In this document: piece after piece, positions 24,799 through 33,599 of the stretch
How positions within the stretch are numbered: position 1 is the stretch's first letter
How the letters are laid out: every line of letters begins with the position of its first letter
Origin: Aldehydirespirator sp965116195
GTDB lineage: Bacteria > Actinomycetota > Acidimicrobiia > Acidimicrobiales > Aldehydirespiratoraceae
Assembly: GCA_965116195.1 (NCBI GenBank)
Contig: OZ220491.1
Location: 2,232,001-2,296,000 of the forward strand
DNA: 64,000 nt
Reading direction: 5' to 3'
Made by a program: the position numbers and the translations under genes
The notes under the pieces: model-generated
What the model was told of the DNA's origin: nothing
The model's database searches: none
Seen by the model: only the letters and a program-made list of their open reading frames with translations

Positions 24799-27624
24799 GT
24801 GCTCGCCACCTGGATCACACGCCAACTGGTGTTCAACGGCGCAGTCACCGGCCTTGTCATCGGCCTGCTCGCTTTGGGGATCGTTCTGATCTACCGCTCC
24901 ACCCGCGTGATCAACTTCGCGGTCGGAAACCTCGGCCTGCCGGCTGCCTCGCTGTTTGCCCTGATGCAAATCGACTGGAACTTCCCATTCTGGATCGGCC
25001 TGGCGACTGCACTGCTGATCGGTACCTTGGCGGGCGCGCTGGTGGAGCTGACCGTGGTACGCCGTCTGTTCAACCGCCCCCGGGTGATTCTGTTGGTAGC
25101 GACCGTGGGCGTGGCGCAGTTGATGCAGGCCGTCATCGCCGCCCTGCCCGACATCAACAACGTCGGAGGGCGCTACCCGGTGGCAGCCCGCACAGCTTGG
25201 GACCACGGGCCCTTCGGCTTGCGCATCACCGCACCCCAGGTGGCAATAATCGTGGTGGTGCCCCTGGTCACCGCAGCGCTGGCCTGGACGCTGAACCGCA
25301 CCACATTCGGTCGTGCTGTTGCCGCGTCGGCCACCAACCCGGAACTGGCCCGGCTGTCGGGCGTGAACCCCAAGATCATGTCAACCTTCGTGTGGACCGC
25401 CGCAGGGCTGCTGTCGTCGCTGTCAATCATCTTGCTCAGCGGTCAGTCCGGCGCAGTGACCGGTCTGGCGAACCTCGGCCCGCTCACCCTGGCCAGAGCG
25501 CTCGCCGCGGCCGCCATAGCCGGCATGACTTCATTCCCCAGAGCAGTCCTTGCGGGCCTCGCCATAGGGATAGTCGAATCGGTCGTGCGTTTCAACTTCC
25601 TGTCAGAGGCGGGTCTGATTGACATTCTGCTGTTCTGCGCAGTGCTGATAGCGGTCTATGTGCAGAGCCGCAGCAGCCCCGAGGAAGCGATCCTGACCTT
25701 CATGCCGCGTGTCCGTCCGATCCCGGCACGACTTGAACAGTTGGCCTGGGTGAAGGCACTGCCGAGGATCACACTGGCGCTCACCCTCGGCATCGCCGTC
25801 GTGTTGCCCTGGATAGTGGAGTTGCCGTCAAGACACCTGCTCTATGCCACGGTGCTCGGCTTTGCGATCTGCGCGATGTCGGTGTCAGTCATCACCGGAT
25901 GGTCCGGTCAGTTGTCGCTGTCACAGATGGCCTTCGCCGGTATCGGAGCGCTCTCGGCTGCCGCTTTCAGTCGGGGGGTCGAACTTGACATCGGCTGGCG
26001 CGAATGGCGGCTGCTTGATGTGGAGGCCGTCGGAGTCCCGTTTGCTGTGGCCATCGTGTTGGCCACTCTGTTCACCGCCTTGGTGGCCATACTCATCGGT
26101 GCGGGGGCACTGCGTGTGCGTGGCCTGATGCTGGCAGTCAGCACCTTCGCCTTCTCAATTGCGTCAGTGCAGTATCTGTTCCGCAGGCCCTTCTTCACCG
26201 GCGGGAGCACCGCAGGGGTGCCCTTTGACAGGGGCAGACTGTTCGGCATTGACCTCACCTCGCAGAGGTCGTACTACTACTTCATGTTGGGTGGCTTCGT
26301 GATTGCCTATGCGGTTGTGTTGCGGCTGCGTCGCAGCGGTATCGGTCGCTGCACCATTGCGGTACGCGACAACGCTGCCGGGGCTTCCGCCTACACGGTG
26401 AGTCCCACACGGGCCAAACTCACGGCCTTTGCGCTGGCCGGCGGACTCGCTGGTTTCGGTGGGGCACTGCTGGGAGGGATGGAGCAGAACATCCGCTACG
26501 CCGAGGCGCTGTTCCGGGTGGAAGACTCATTGCGAGTGGTGGGCATGGCCGTCATCGGCGGCCTCGGGTCGGTCACAGGTGCTGTGCTGGGCGCAGTGTA
26601 TGTGGAGGGAATGCCCGCCTTCTTCGGCGACAACGACTTGGTGCCGCTGTTCACATCCAGCATCGGTCTGCTGGTGATCATCATGTATCTGCCCGGTGGT
26701 TTCATCCAGGTGGTTTACGGCATCCGCGACAGTCTGCTGAGCTGGATTGAGTCCCGGCTACCGCCCGAGGAAGCACCGACAGTTACACAGACCACGCCTG
26801 TGAGCCTCACCCGGCACCGCGACTACGGAAGCGACGGCGACAGCGAACATGCCGAGTTCGTGCTGCGTGCACAGGACATCTCAGTGCGCTTTGGAGGCAA
26901 CCAGGCGGTTTCGGGCGTGGACATCGAGGTGCGCCACGACGAGATCGTAGGACTCATCGGTACCAACGGTGCCGGCAAGACCACCCTGATGAACGCAGTC
27001 GGCGGACTGGTCAACAGCGACGGCCTCGTGGAGATCATGGGCCAGGACATGACCGGCGCGTCCGCGCCACGGCGGGCTCGCGCCGGACTGGGCCGCACCT
27101 TTCAAAGTGCCATGCTGTTTCCCGAGTTGACCGTGCGTGAGGTGGTGATGGTGGCCCTCGAAGCTCAGGGGCGGACACCATTGTTGTCGACTGCTTTGCA
27201 CATGCCCCGTTCTTTTGTGGCTGAGCGGCGGCGTCGCGCTCAAGCTGACGAGCTGATCGACTGGCTGGGTTTCGGTAGCTATGCCGATCACTACGTCTCG
27301 GATCTGTCAACAGGCTCGCGACGGATCGTGGAGCTTGCCGGACTGCTGGCGCTGGATGCCGGGGTTCTGTGCCTTGACGAACCCACGGCCGGGGTGGCGC
27401 AGCGTGAGACCGAGGCGTTCGCCCCGTTGATACGCCGGATCCGAAGCGAACTCGGTGCGGGCATCCTGCTGATCGAGCACGACATGACCGTGATCATGGG
27501 CGTGAGCGACCGCGTGTACTGCCTGGAGTCAGGCTCGGTCATCGCGCACGGCACACCCGAAGAGGTGCGCAACGACCCGCAGGTCATCGCCAGCTACCTG
27601 GGCACCACCCACGCTTCAGCCTGA
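24796..27624 (+). CDS. Fused LivH-LivM-LivG branched-chain-amino-acid-type ABC transporter
   Basis: One polypeptide joins a LivH permease (about residues 1-300, with IYRSTRVINFAVGNLG), a LivM permease (about 320-650, with SVITGWSGQLSLSQMAFAGIGA and FGGALLGGMEQN) and a LivG ATPase (about 690-935). The ATPase has Walker A GTNGAGKTT near residue 722 and Walker B VLCLDEPTAG. Its signature reads LSTGSRR instead of LSGGQ, as is common in LivG proteins. The partner ATPase (LivF) is fused to an MFS protein in the preceding gene. A periplasmic binding protein is missing locally. Substrate class is hydrophobic or branched-chain amino acids or similar; which one is not known. Confidence 0.88.
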   Translation: MVLATWITRQLVFNGAVTGLVIGLLALGIVLIYRSTRVINFAVGNLGLPAASLFALMQIDWNFPFWIGLATALLIGTLAGALVELTVVRRLFNRPRVILLVATVGVAQLMQAVIAALPDINNVGGRYPVAARTAWDHGPFGLRITAPQVAIIVVVPLVTAALAWTLNRTTFGRAVAASATNPELARLSGVNPKIMSTFVWTAAGLLSSLSIILLSGQSGAVTGLANLGPLTLARALAAAAIAGMTSFPRAVLAGLAIGIVESVVRFNFLSEAGLIDILLFCAVLIAVYVQSRSSPEEAILTFMPRVRPIPARLEQLAWVKALPRITLALTLGIAVVLPWIVELPSRHLLYATVLGFAICAMSVSVITGWSGQLSLSQMAFAGIGALSAAAFSRGVELDIGWREWRLLDVEAVGVPFAVAIVLATLFTALVAILIGAGALRVRGLMLAVSTFAFSIASVQYLFRRPFFTGGSTAGVPFDRGRLFGIDLTSQRSYYYFMLGGFVIAYAVVLRLRRSGIGRCTIAVRDNAAGASAYTVSPTRAKLTAFALAGGLAGFGGALLGGMEQNIRYAEALFRVEDSLRVVGMAVIGGLGSVTGAVLGAVYVEGMPAFFGDNDLVPLFTSSIGLLVIIMYLPGGFIQVVYGIRDSLLSWIESRLPPEEAPTVTQTTPVSLTRHRDYGSDGDSEHAEFVLRAQDISVRFGGNQAVSGVDIEVRHDEIVGLIGTNGAGKTTLMNAVGGLVNSDGLVEIMGQDMTGASAPRRARAGLGRTFQSAMLFPELTVREVVMVALEAQGRTPLLSTALHMPRSFVAERRRRAQADELIDWLGFGSYADHYVSDLSTGSRRIVELAGLLALDAGVLCLDEPTAGVAQRETEAFAPLIRRIRSELGAGILLIEHDMTVIMGVSDRVYCLESGSVIAHGTPEEVRNDPQVIASYLGTTHASA

Positions 27625-27745
27625 ATTTGACGCGGGATAACCTGAGGGTGCGCTGATCCTCAGCGGCAGGGTGCCGACGCTTCAGCCTGAATTTGGCACG
27701 GATGCCCCAGCCCGAATTTGAAGCGCCGGATTGAATTTCCTGCCC
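27608..27745 (+). repeat. Tandem copies of the LivHMG 3' end
   Basis: The block ACGCTTCAGCCTGAATTTG, containing the gene's stop codon, occurs at 27611 and again at 27678. Shortened relatives (CAGCCCGAATTTG, CGGATTGAATTTC) follow at about 27708 and 27728. The gene's end has been copied downstream. No further gene lies before 27807. Confidence 0.75.
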
Positions 27746-27806
27746 CCGGGCGGCAACAGTCCCCGCTTGTCACAGGGATTTCGAGGTCGGGTTGTTCGAG
27801 GTGGGG

Positions 27807-28175
27807 CTAACGACGGTGGTTTCGGTAGCCCGGGTCGGGGCCACCACGACGGGGCGGAGCGAAGAAGTCGTTCTCATCCTCTCTGAGCTGGCGATCCCGA
27901 CGCATGATCGCCCTGCGTTCCGCCTCCAGATACAGGTAACGCTGCACGTCCTCAGGAGTGCTGTCGTTCATGAACAACTCCGTCGCAACGGGATCACGAC
28001 ACAACTCATTACGGATGTCGTCCTTGGTGATCGCGGAGTCCTGAGTTCGCGCCGCCCGACGACGCTTCAAACGCCTGCGATACCACCCGGTTCTGAGCAC
28101 CGGCAGCGACCATCCCAGGATGAACATGACCATCCCCAAGAGGACGAAATCCACCAACGTGAGCAATGGCAACAT
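27807..28175 (-). CDS. Small membrane-anchored protein of unknown function
   Basis: The 122-residue product begins with one hydrophobic segment (LLTLVDFVLLGMVMFILGWSLPVL), followed by a very basic patch (WYRRRLKRRRAAR) and a charged cytosolic tail. ATG 28175 has AAAGGA seven bases upstream. The positive-inside rule puts the C-terminal domain in the cytoplasm. No family is recognised. Confidence 0.65.
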   Translation of the reverse strand: MLPLLTLVDFVLLGMVMFILGWSLPVLRTGWYRRRLKRRRAARTQDSAITKDDIRNELCRDPVATELFMNDSTPEDVQRYLYLEAERRAIMRRDRQLREDENDFFAPPRRGGPDPGYRNHRR

Positions 28176-28402
28176 TGCTGTTTCCTTTCACACAAGTCCT
28201 GTAGTAGGCGTCCCATGCACGAGAACGCGAAAGTCAAGGAGGGCGATCCCAACTGAGGTACGGTCAATCGGCCGACCTCAACGAGGATCGCTATGGGTGA
28301 TACTCACCGTCCGGTCACTATAACTTATTTGCGATGGTCTCGTATGATCTCGGCTACCAACTTGAGGCCAACCACCAAAATGAACGCTAGCATCGTGTCC
28401 CC

Positions 28403-29077
28403 ATGAGCTACCGAAGTGCCTTTCTGGACGAGGCTCTGGATGCCTACATCTCGGCTCACTCCACCGGCCCCGACGAGGTGCAACAACAACTCATAGCCAC
28501 CACAACCGCACTCGGGGACGCACGCAACATGCAGATCGGCACCGCCCAAGGTGCCTTCATGACGACTCTGACCGCTGTACTCAGACCGCAATTCGCAGTT
28601 GAGGTCGGCACGTTCACCGGTTACTCGGCATTGGCGGTGGCCAAGGCACTGCCACCTCGGGGGCGGCTGTTGTGCTGTGACATATCCGAGGAATGGACCG
28701 CCATCGCCCGTGAGCACTGGCAGCGGGCCGGGGTCGCGGATCGCATTGACCTTCGGATCGGCCCGGCCATCAACACCTTGAGGTCACTGCCCGCTGAGCC
28801 TGCTGTTGACCTGGCTTTCATTGACGCCGACAAGGGCTCGTATATCGACTACTACAACGAACTCGTGCCACGTCTGTCAACCCGGGGTGTGATCCTGGTG
28901 GACAACACGCTGTGGGAAGGTCGCGTGGCCGAGCCTGACAAGAAAGACCCGACCACCGAGGCTCTGAGAGCCTTCAACTCCCATGTGGCCGCCGACGAAC
29001 GGGTCACTGTGTCGCTGCTGCCGGTGGGCGACGGACTGTCGATGATCGCTCTCAAGGCCAGGGGCTCGGGCAGCTAA
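28403..29077 (+). CDS. O-methyltransferase, caffeoyl-CoA OMT-like
   Basis: This is a class I SAM methyltransferase of the Methyltransf_3 family, which methylates catechol-type hydroxyls with a divalent metal. Motif I is VEVGTFTGYSALAVA. The LAFIDADKGSYIDYY block carries the metal/SAM acidic residues, and GVILVDNTLWEGRVA follows. Length (224) is typical. It is a single gene with a short upstream AT-richer stretch, and it converges on mscS. Confidence 0.88.
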   Translation: MSYRSAFLDEALDAYISAHSTGPDEVQQQLIATTTALGDARNMQIGTAQGAFMTTLTAVLRPQFAVEVGTFTGYSALAVAKALPPRGRLLCCDISEEWTAIAREHWQRAGVADRIDLRIGPAINTLRSLPAEPAVDLAFIDADKGSYIDYYNELVPRLSTRGVILVDNTLWEGRVAEPDKKDPTTEALRAFNSHVAADERVTVSLLPVGDGLSMIALKARGSGS

Positions 29078-29095
29078 TCCCTGCTGTTCGGGCAG

Positions 29096-30199
29096 CTATT
29101 CCTTTGGATCAGCCCTGGGAGCGTGCTTCTCGTCATACAGGGTGCGCATGGCCGCTGCCTCGATGTCCGTGAGACCTCCGCCAGATGAGTCATCTGCATC
29201 ACGGAACCACACGGTCTGTTGTGGGAACGGAATCTCAATACCGGCACGGTCAAAGGCCTCCTTCAGCCGTAGCCGTAGTTCACGCTCCACACTCCACTGC
29301 ATGGAAGGCTCGGTCTTGACGGCCACCCGCAGCGCGATACCCGATGCACCCAGGTACTGCACACCCCACACATCAGGGCACTCAGCCAACTCGTCGCCTC
29401 CCCACTCGGGGTCTTCCCAGAACTCGTTGGCAACCTTCTGGATCACTCCCATCGCCAGGCGCAGGTCGGTGTCGTAGGCAACCTCAATGTCAATGAGCGC
29501 CCGCGACCACAACTGCGAGAAGTTCCCGACCCTGGAGATCTCGCCGTTGGGGACATGCCAGACAGTGCCCTTCACGTCACGGATCGTGGTGGAGCGCAAC
29601 GACACCTCCTCGACCGTGCCCAGGGCGTGCCCGACATCCACAACATCACCGACCCCGTAATGATCTTCAATCAGCATGAACAAACCCGACAGGAAGTCCT
29701 TCACGATCGACTGGGCACCGAAACCCAGGGCCACGCCACCGATGCCCGCTCCGGCGATCAGAGGCCCGAGGTTCACACCGATCTCACCCAGCACGAGTAG
29801 AGCTGTGAAGGTCCACACAAGGGCCACGACCACGCTACGCAGCACATGTCCCAGAGTCTCCGCCCGTGCGTCAGCCCGGGATCGCTCCATCTCATCTATC
29901 AGCATGCGGCCCGGACCCTTGGAGCGCAGCTTCTGCAGACGCGAGTCGCTCGTGGCAGCAGCAATCCGCTTGGTGAAGCGCACAATGGCCCGCTTGGCGA
30001 TGCGGGCGATGATCCATGCGACCAACAGAATCAGCGCAATGCGGATCGGGCGGTCAAGCAACCAGTCGGCTGCTGTTGCCAGATCGGAGTTGTTGGTCCA
30101 ATCGAACACCCGCTCGCAGACAAAGCCGCGGTTCGCCTCGCCGCAGGCCGCGACCAGATCGGGATCCACAGCCGATTGCGCAACAATGAGCATCTGCAC
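29096..30199 (-). CDS. Mechanosensitive ion channel, MscS family
   Basis: This channel opens under membrane tension and releases solutes. An N-terminal membrane segment (RIALILLVAWIIARI, about residues 50-65) precedes an Arg/Lys-rich linker and TM2. The pore-lining TM3 and the following beta domain show AGAGIGGVALGFGAQSIVKDFLSGLFMLIED and WHVPNGEISRVGN, both hallmarks of MscS. Two ATG starts (30199, 30193) are close. The 5' end overlaps or abuts the divergent modA. Confidence 0.9.
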   Translation of the reverse strand: MQMLIVAQSAVDPDLVAACGEANRGFVCERVFDWTNNSDLATAADWLLDRPIRIALILLVAWIIARIAKRAIVRFTKRIAAATSDSRLQKLRSKGPGRMLIDEMERSRADARAETLGHVLRSVVVALVWTFTALLVLGEIGVNLGPLIAGAGIGGVALGFGAQSIVKDFLSGLFMLIEDHYGVGDVVDVGHALGTVEEVSLRSTTIRDVKGTVWHVPNGEISRVGNFSQLWSRALIDIEVAYDTDLRLAMGVIQKVANEFWEDPEWGGDELAECPDVWGVQYLGASGIALRVAVKTEPSMQWSVERELRLRLKEAFDRAGIEIPFPQQTVWFRDADDSSGGGLTDIEAAAMRTLYDEKHAPRADPKE

Positions 30200-30221
30200 A
30201 CCCTACGAGAAAGCCGCCCAT

Positions 30222-30956
30222 GTGCCCAACAACACCGCACTGAGGGTTGTGCTCGTGGCCGTGGCGCTGCTGGGTGCCGGTTGCGGCAACTCCTCGGCCC
30301 ATCACGACACTGTGGTGGTGGCGGCTGCGTCATCGTTGGCTGAGGTGATTGAGCAGGCGGCGGCAGACCTTCCCCGGATCACGCCGGTTGTCGCGGGGAG
30401 TTCAACCCTGGTGGCGCAACTCGAAGCCGGCGCAGAAACTGATGTGCTCATCACCGCCGACACGGCCACCATGGACCGGGCCATCACAAACGGCGCAATA
30501 GCCGGTGAATCGACAGTGATCGCCACAAACAAACTAGTGCTGGCCACACCAGTTGACAATCCAGGCCGCATCACCGGGCTCGCCGACCTGGCACGCCATG
30601 ATCTGCTGGTGGGTGTGTGTGACTTTGAGGTGCCTTGCGGAAGGCTGGCCCGTCAAGCCCTGGAGGCCGCCGACACCGCAGCCAGCTTCGACACTCTGGA
30701 ACCCAACGTGCGCGCGCTGACGACCAAGCTCGTGTGGGGCGAACTCGACGCCGGGCTCATCTACCAGACCAACGCCCGCGAGGCCGGCCTGCACACAGTT
30801 GACGCACCAGAGTTGCAAGGCCACCTCAACCACTATCACATAGCAGCGGTCTCAGCGGACCCCTCACCTACAGTGCAGGCGGTACTTGATGCCTTCACCA
30901 ATCCCGAAGGTGCGGGAGTTGCGGCCCTGCGGACGCACGGGTTTGAAACGCCGTGA
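30222..30956 (+). CDS. modA: Molybdate ABC transporter substrate-binding lipoprotein
   Basis: This is an extracytoplasmic oxyanion-binding protein. The signal peptide (VVLVAVALLGAGC) ends in a lipobox cysteine, so the mature protein is a lipoprotein. The body shows the ModA pattern: VVVAAASSLAEVIEQ, AGSSTLVAQLEAGAETDVLITAD, and VWGELDAGLIYQTNA. GTG 30222 is chosen because ATG 30186 would overlap mscS and adds only a polar extension. The stop TGA overlaps a GTG (GTGA at 30953). It is first in modABC. Confidence 0.88.
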   Translation: MPNNTALRVVLVAVALLGAGCGNSSAHHDTVVVAAASSLAEVIEQAAADLPRITPVVAGSSTLVAQLEAGAETDVLITADTATMDRAITNGAIAGESTVIATNKLVLATPVDNPGRITGLADLARHDLLVGVCDFEVPCGRLARQALEAADTAASFDTLEPNVRALTTKLVWGELDAGLIYQTNAREAGLHTVDAPELQGHLNHYHIAAVSADPSPTVQAVLDAFTNPEGAGVAALRTHGFETP

Positions 30957-31085
30957 GACCGCCACCATCCAACACATATGGCAGTAACGGCTGCTGTCCT
31001 TGAGCTTGAAACACCGTGAGACCGCCGCCATCCAACACATATGGCAGTAACGGCTGCTGTCCTTGAGCTTGAAACACCGTGAGAC
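30945..31085 (+). repeat. Triplicated modA/modB junction
   Basis: The block GAAACRCCGTGAGACC starts at 30945, 31008 and 31071, an exact 63-bp period. Each copy carries GTGA, which is the modA stop and a GTG start overlapped. GTG 30953 opens a 16-codon ORF ending at 31003, 12 bases before GTG 31016. GTG 31016 repeats this, ending at 31066 before GTG 31079, the modB start. modA and modB probably once overlapped directly by GTGA. Confidence 0.85.
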
Positions 31086-31984
31086 CTCCGCCACCCAACG
31101 CCGCCAGCCGTACCAGACGCACCAATGGTGTCAGGCGCGCCGACCGTACCCATCCCGACCGCCGCGCCAATCGTGTCAGCCGTGCCAGTCTGGAACAGAT
31201 GCAACTTGCGAGCCGACCGCCCAGAATTCTGACGGCCGTCGGCTTTGTGGCGCTTGTGCTCTTTGTACTGCCGTTGCTGGGACTGCTCCAGCGGGCCCCA
31301 TGGTCGTCGCTACCACGACTGCTGAGCGAAGCCACGGTTCTGGAGGCACTGCGAGTGTCACTGCTGGTGAGCCTGACAGCCACAGGCGCAAGCGTGTTGC
31401 TGGGGCTGCCTCTGGCTTTCGTGTTGGCTCGCAGACAACTCCGTTTCCCGCGAATCGTGCGTGCCACTGTGATGCTGCCGATGGTGCTGCCGCCTGTGGT
31501 CGCGGGCACGGCTCTGCTGTTTGCGCTGGGACGGCAGGGGTTGCTGGGAAGATTGCTGCACTCGTGGCTGGGCATCAGCCTGCCGTTCAGTACGACAGCA
31601 GCCGTGATCGCGGCAACCTTTGTGGCACTTCCCTTCTTTGTTGTCACGGTCGAGTCTGCACTGCGTCAGTCCGGAGGCGAGTTGGACGAAGCCTCGGCAA
31701 CTCTGGGTGCCGGCCCCTGGAGCACTCTGGTGCATGTGACGCTGCCCACCATCGGCCCGGCGCTGGGTGCTGGCACTTCGCTGGCTTGGGCCCGGGCCTT
31801 GGGCGAGTTCGGAGCAACGCTGACCTTCGCCGGCAACTTCCCCGGCCGCACCCGAACCCTGCCGTTGGAGACCTATCTCGCTCTTGAGCGCGATCCAGAA
31901 GCGGCGGTGGCAACCAGCCTGGTCCTGGTGGCGGTGGCCCTTGTGGTGCTGGTGACATTGCGCGACCGTTGGCTCCTGCGATGA
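31079..31984 (+). CDS. modB: Molybdate ABC transporter permease
   Basis: This is a binding-protein-dependent transport permease with five or six membrane segments. It shows MLPMVLPPVVAGTALLFALG, the ModB-specific region after TM2, and a cytoplasmic EAA-like loop (LDEASATLGAGPWSTLVHVTLP). The end is ARALGEFGATLTFAGNFPGRT, typical of ModB/CysW. The first 45 residues are Arg-rich and unlike ModB, so translation might begin further in (for example near residue 40). The stop TGA overlaps ATG 31981 (ATGA). Confidence 0.88.
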   Translation: MRPPPPNAASRTRRTNGVRRADRTHPDRRANRVSRASLEQMQLASRPPRILTAVGFVALVLFVLPLLGLLQRAPWSSLPRLLSEATVLEALRVSLLVSLTATGASVLLGLPLAFVLARRQLRFPRIVRATVMLPMVLPPVVAGTALLFALGRQGLLGRLLHSWLGISLPFSTTAAVIAATFVALPFFVVTVESALRQSGGELDEASATLGAGPWSTLVHVTLPTIGPALGAGTSLAWARALGEFGATLTFAGNFPGRTRTLPLETYLALERDPEAAVATSLVLVAVALVVLVTLRDRWLLR

Positions 31985-32354
31985 CCATCACACTTGACGA
32001 TTACGTGAGCAGGGTGACCGGGGCGAAGCAAGGCAAAGCAACCCTGCGATGACCATCACACTTGACGATTACGTGAGCAGGGTGACCGGGGCGACGATGA
32101 GAGCAACCCAACACCGGGAGCCTGCGATGACCATCACACTTGACGATTACGTGAGCAGGGTGACCGGGGCGACGATGAGAGCAACCCAACACCGGGAGCC
32201 TGCGACGACCAACACACTTGACGATTACGTGAGCAGGGTGACCGGGGCGACGGTGAGAGCAACCCAACACCGGGAGCCTGCGACGACCAACACACTTGAC
32301 GATTACGTGAGCAGGGTGACCGGGGCGACGCATGGCAAAGCATCCCTGCGATGA
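31981..32354 (+). repeat. Relay of modC start copies linked by ATGA overlaps
   Basis: The modC start segment (ATGACCATCACACTTGACG-like) occurs at 31981, 32049, 32127, 32205, 32283 and 32351, with spacings of 68, 78, 78, 78 and 68 bp. ATG 31981 overlaps the modB stop (ATGA) and opens a 23-codon ORF ending at TGA 32052. This stop overlaps ATG 32049, which opens a 101-codon ORF that runs in frame through the 78-bp units to TGA 32354. That stop overlaps ATG 32351 of modC, again as ATGA. The third and fourth inner copies have ACG in place of ATG, so they lack a start. Confidence 0.9.
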
Positions 32355-33406
32355 CCATCACATTTGACGGTTGCGTGAGCCGACCGGGCTGGAGGCTGAG
32401 GGTGGACGCGCTGGCCCTCAACGAGGGCATCACCGCCGTGATCGGTGCCAACGGCACCGGCAAGACAACGGTGGCACGGACTGTTGCGGGACTTGATCAA
32501 CTCAGCAGTGGCCGCCTGACAATCGCCGATGAGGTGGTTGATGATCCGGCTGCGGCGACTTTCGTGGCTGCCCACCGCAGAAGCGTGGGAATGGTGTTCC
32601 AGGATCACCGACTCTTCAGACACCTCAGCGTGATTGACAATGTCGCTTTCGGACTGCGTCGTGCCGGGATCAAACGTGCCGCTGCCCGCCAGCGTGCAGG
32701 AATGTGGCTTGAACGCGTGGGTGTGGAGTCCGCGGTGTGGGCAAAGCGCCCCGCAGCACTCTCGGGTGGACAAAGCCAGCGCGTGGCCGTCGCCCGGACC
32801 CTGGCAGCCGAACCTGACGTGTTGATCGTGGACGAACCGCTCGCCTCGGTGGATTCGTCGGGTCGCAGGCAACTGCGCTCACTGCTGAGCAGTTCGTCGG
32901 CCCACTGCATTCTGCTGATCAGCCACGACCCGGTGGATGTGGCGACATTGGCCAACAATGTGACCGTGCTCGACAGTGTGACTGATGGCGCAGCGGTGAG
33001 CAGCCGGGGTTCGCTGGCTGAGGTGACCGCTTCGCCGGGCTGTGAGTGGGCGGCCACATTCCTGGGAGCCAACGTGATAGCGGGACAGGCCCGGAACAAT
33101 TCGGTGACCACCACCGGAGGTTTGGTACTGACGATGGCACAGTCAGCCGAGGGTCCGGTCTATGTGACGTTTCCCGCTCACGCGGTGACTTTGCACCGCG
33201 ACCGTCCCGCCAGCAGTGCTCGCAACGCCTGGCAGGCGCAGTTGCAACGTGTTGACGTTGACGGTGAGCGGGCGCGGGTACATCTGGAGGGACCTGTTCA
33301 GGTGCGCGCGGACGTGACCCGCCATTCCGCCAACGAACTCGACCTGCAGCCCGGCCTGTCTGTCTGGGTGTCGGTGAAGGCAACCGAACTGACGGTCATG
33401 CATTGA
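32351..33406 (+). CDS. modC: Molybdate ABC transporter ATPase with TOBE domain
   Basis: This is the ATPase of the molybdate importer. Walker A GANGTGKTT is at residues 32-40, the Q-loop is VFQDHRLF, the signature is LSGGQSQR, Walker B is VLIVDEPLASVD and the switch is ISHD. A C-terminal TOBE/Mop-like region (about residues 285-350) is expected to bind oxyanion. ATG 32351 is set by the ATGA overlap and by homology of the first strand. The stop is followed by a 75-bp copy of the gene's last 10 codons (33380-33490). Confidence 0.9.
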   Translation: MTITFDGCVSRPGWRLRVDALALNEGITAVIGANGTGKTTVARTVAGLDQLSSGRLTIADEVVDDPAAATFVAAHRRSVGMVFQDHRLFRHLSVIDNVAFGLRRAGIKRAAARQRAGMWLERVGVESAVWAKRPAALSGGQSQRVAVARTLAAEPDVLIVDEPLASVDSSGRRQLRSLLSSSSAHCILLISHDPVDVATLANNVTVLDSVTDGAAVSSRGSLAEVTASPGCEWAATFLGANVIAGQARNNSVTTTGGLVLTMAQSAEGPVYVTFPAHAVTLHRDRPASSARNAWQAQLQRVDVDGERARVHLEGPVQVRADVTRHSANELDLQPGLSVWVSVKATELTVMH

Positions 33407-33490
33407 ACGCACACCTGGGCCGACCCGTGTCGAGAGACACGAACCGGCCGTGAAGGCAACCGAACTGACAGTCATGCACTGAACGCACAC
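33380..33490 (+). repeat. Duplicated 3' end of modC
   Basis: The segment GAAGGCAACCGAACTGACGG at 33376 recurs at 33451 (75 bp away) and is followed in both copies by GTCATGCA and a TGA stop. A small hairpin, GTGTCGAGAGACAC, lies between them at 33428. Confidence 0.8.
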
Positions 33491-33504
33491 CGACTTTACG
33501 GATG

Positions 33505-33567
33505 CCACAACATCGCGATCATATACGCCACAAATACGCGATCAGAACTTCCACAAAATCGCGAATG
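33505..33567 (+). promoter_or_regulatory. Three 23-bp direct repeats upstream of the DUF4143 ATPase gene
   Basis: CCACAACATCGCGATCA (33505), CCACAAATACGCGATCA (33528) and CCACAAAATCGCGAATG (33551) are spaced by exactly 23 bp, or slightly over two helical turns. Each contains a CGCG core. The cluster ends about 33 bp before GTG 33600, so an iteron-like operator bound by a regulator, or by the gene's own product, is plausible. Confidence 0.45.
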
Positions 33568-33599
33568 GGCAGGTGGCAGCCGACTAGTCTGGTGGTGCT

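Noticed and set aside
29676..30956. A 426-residue ORF that includes modA
   Set aside because: The first 170 residues are the shadow of mscS on the other strand. The lipoprotein signal peptide fixes the start of modA near 30222.
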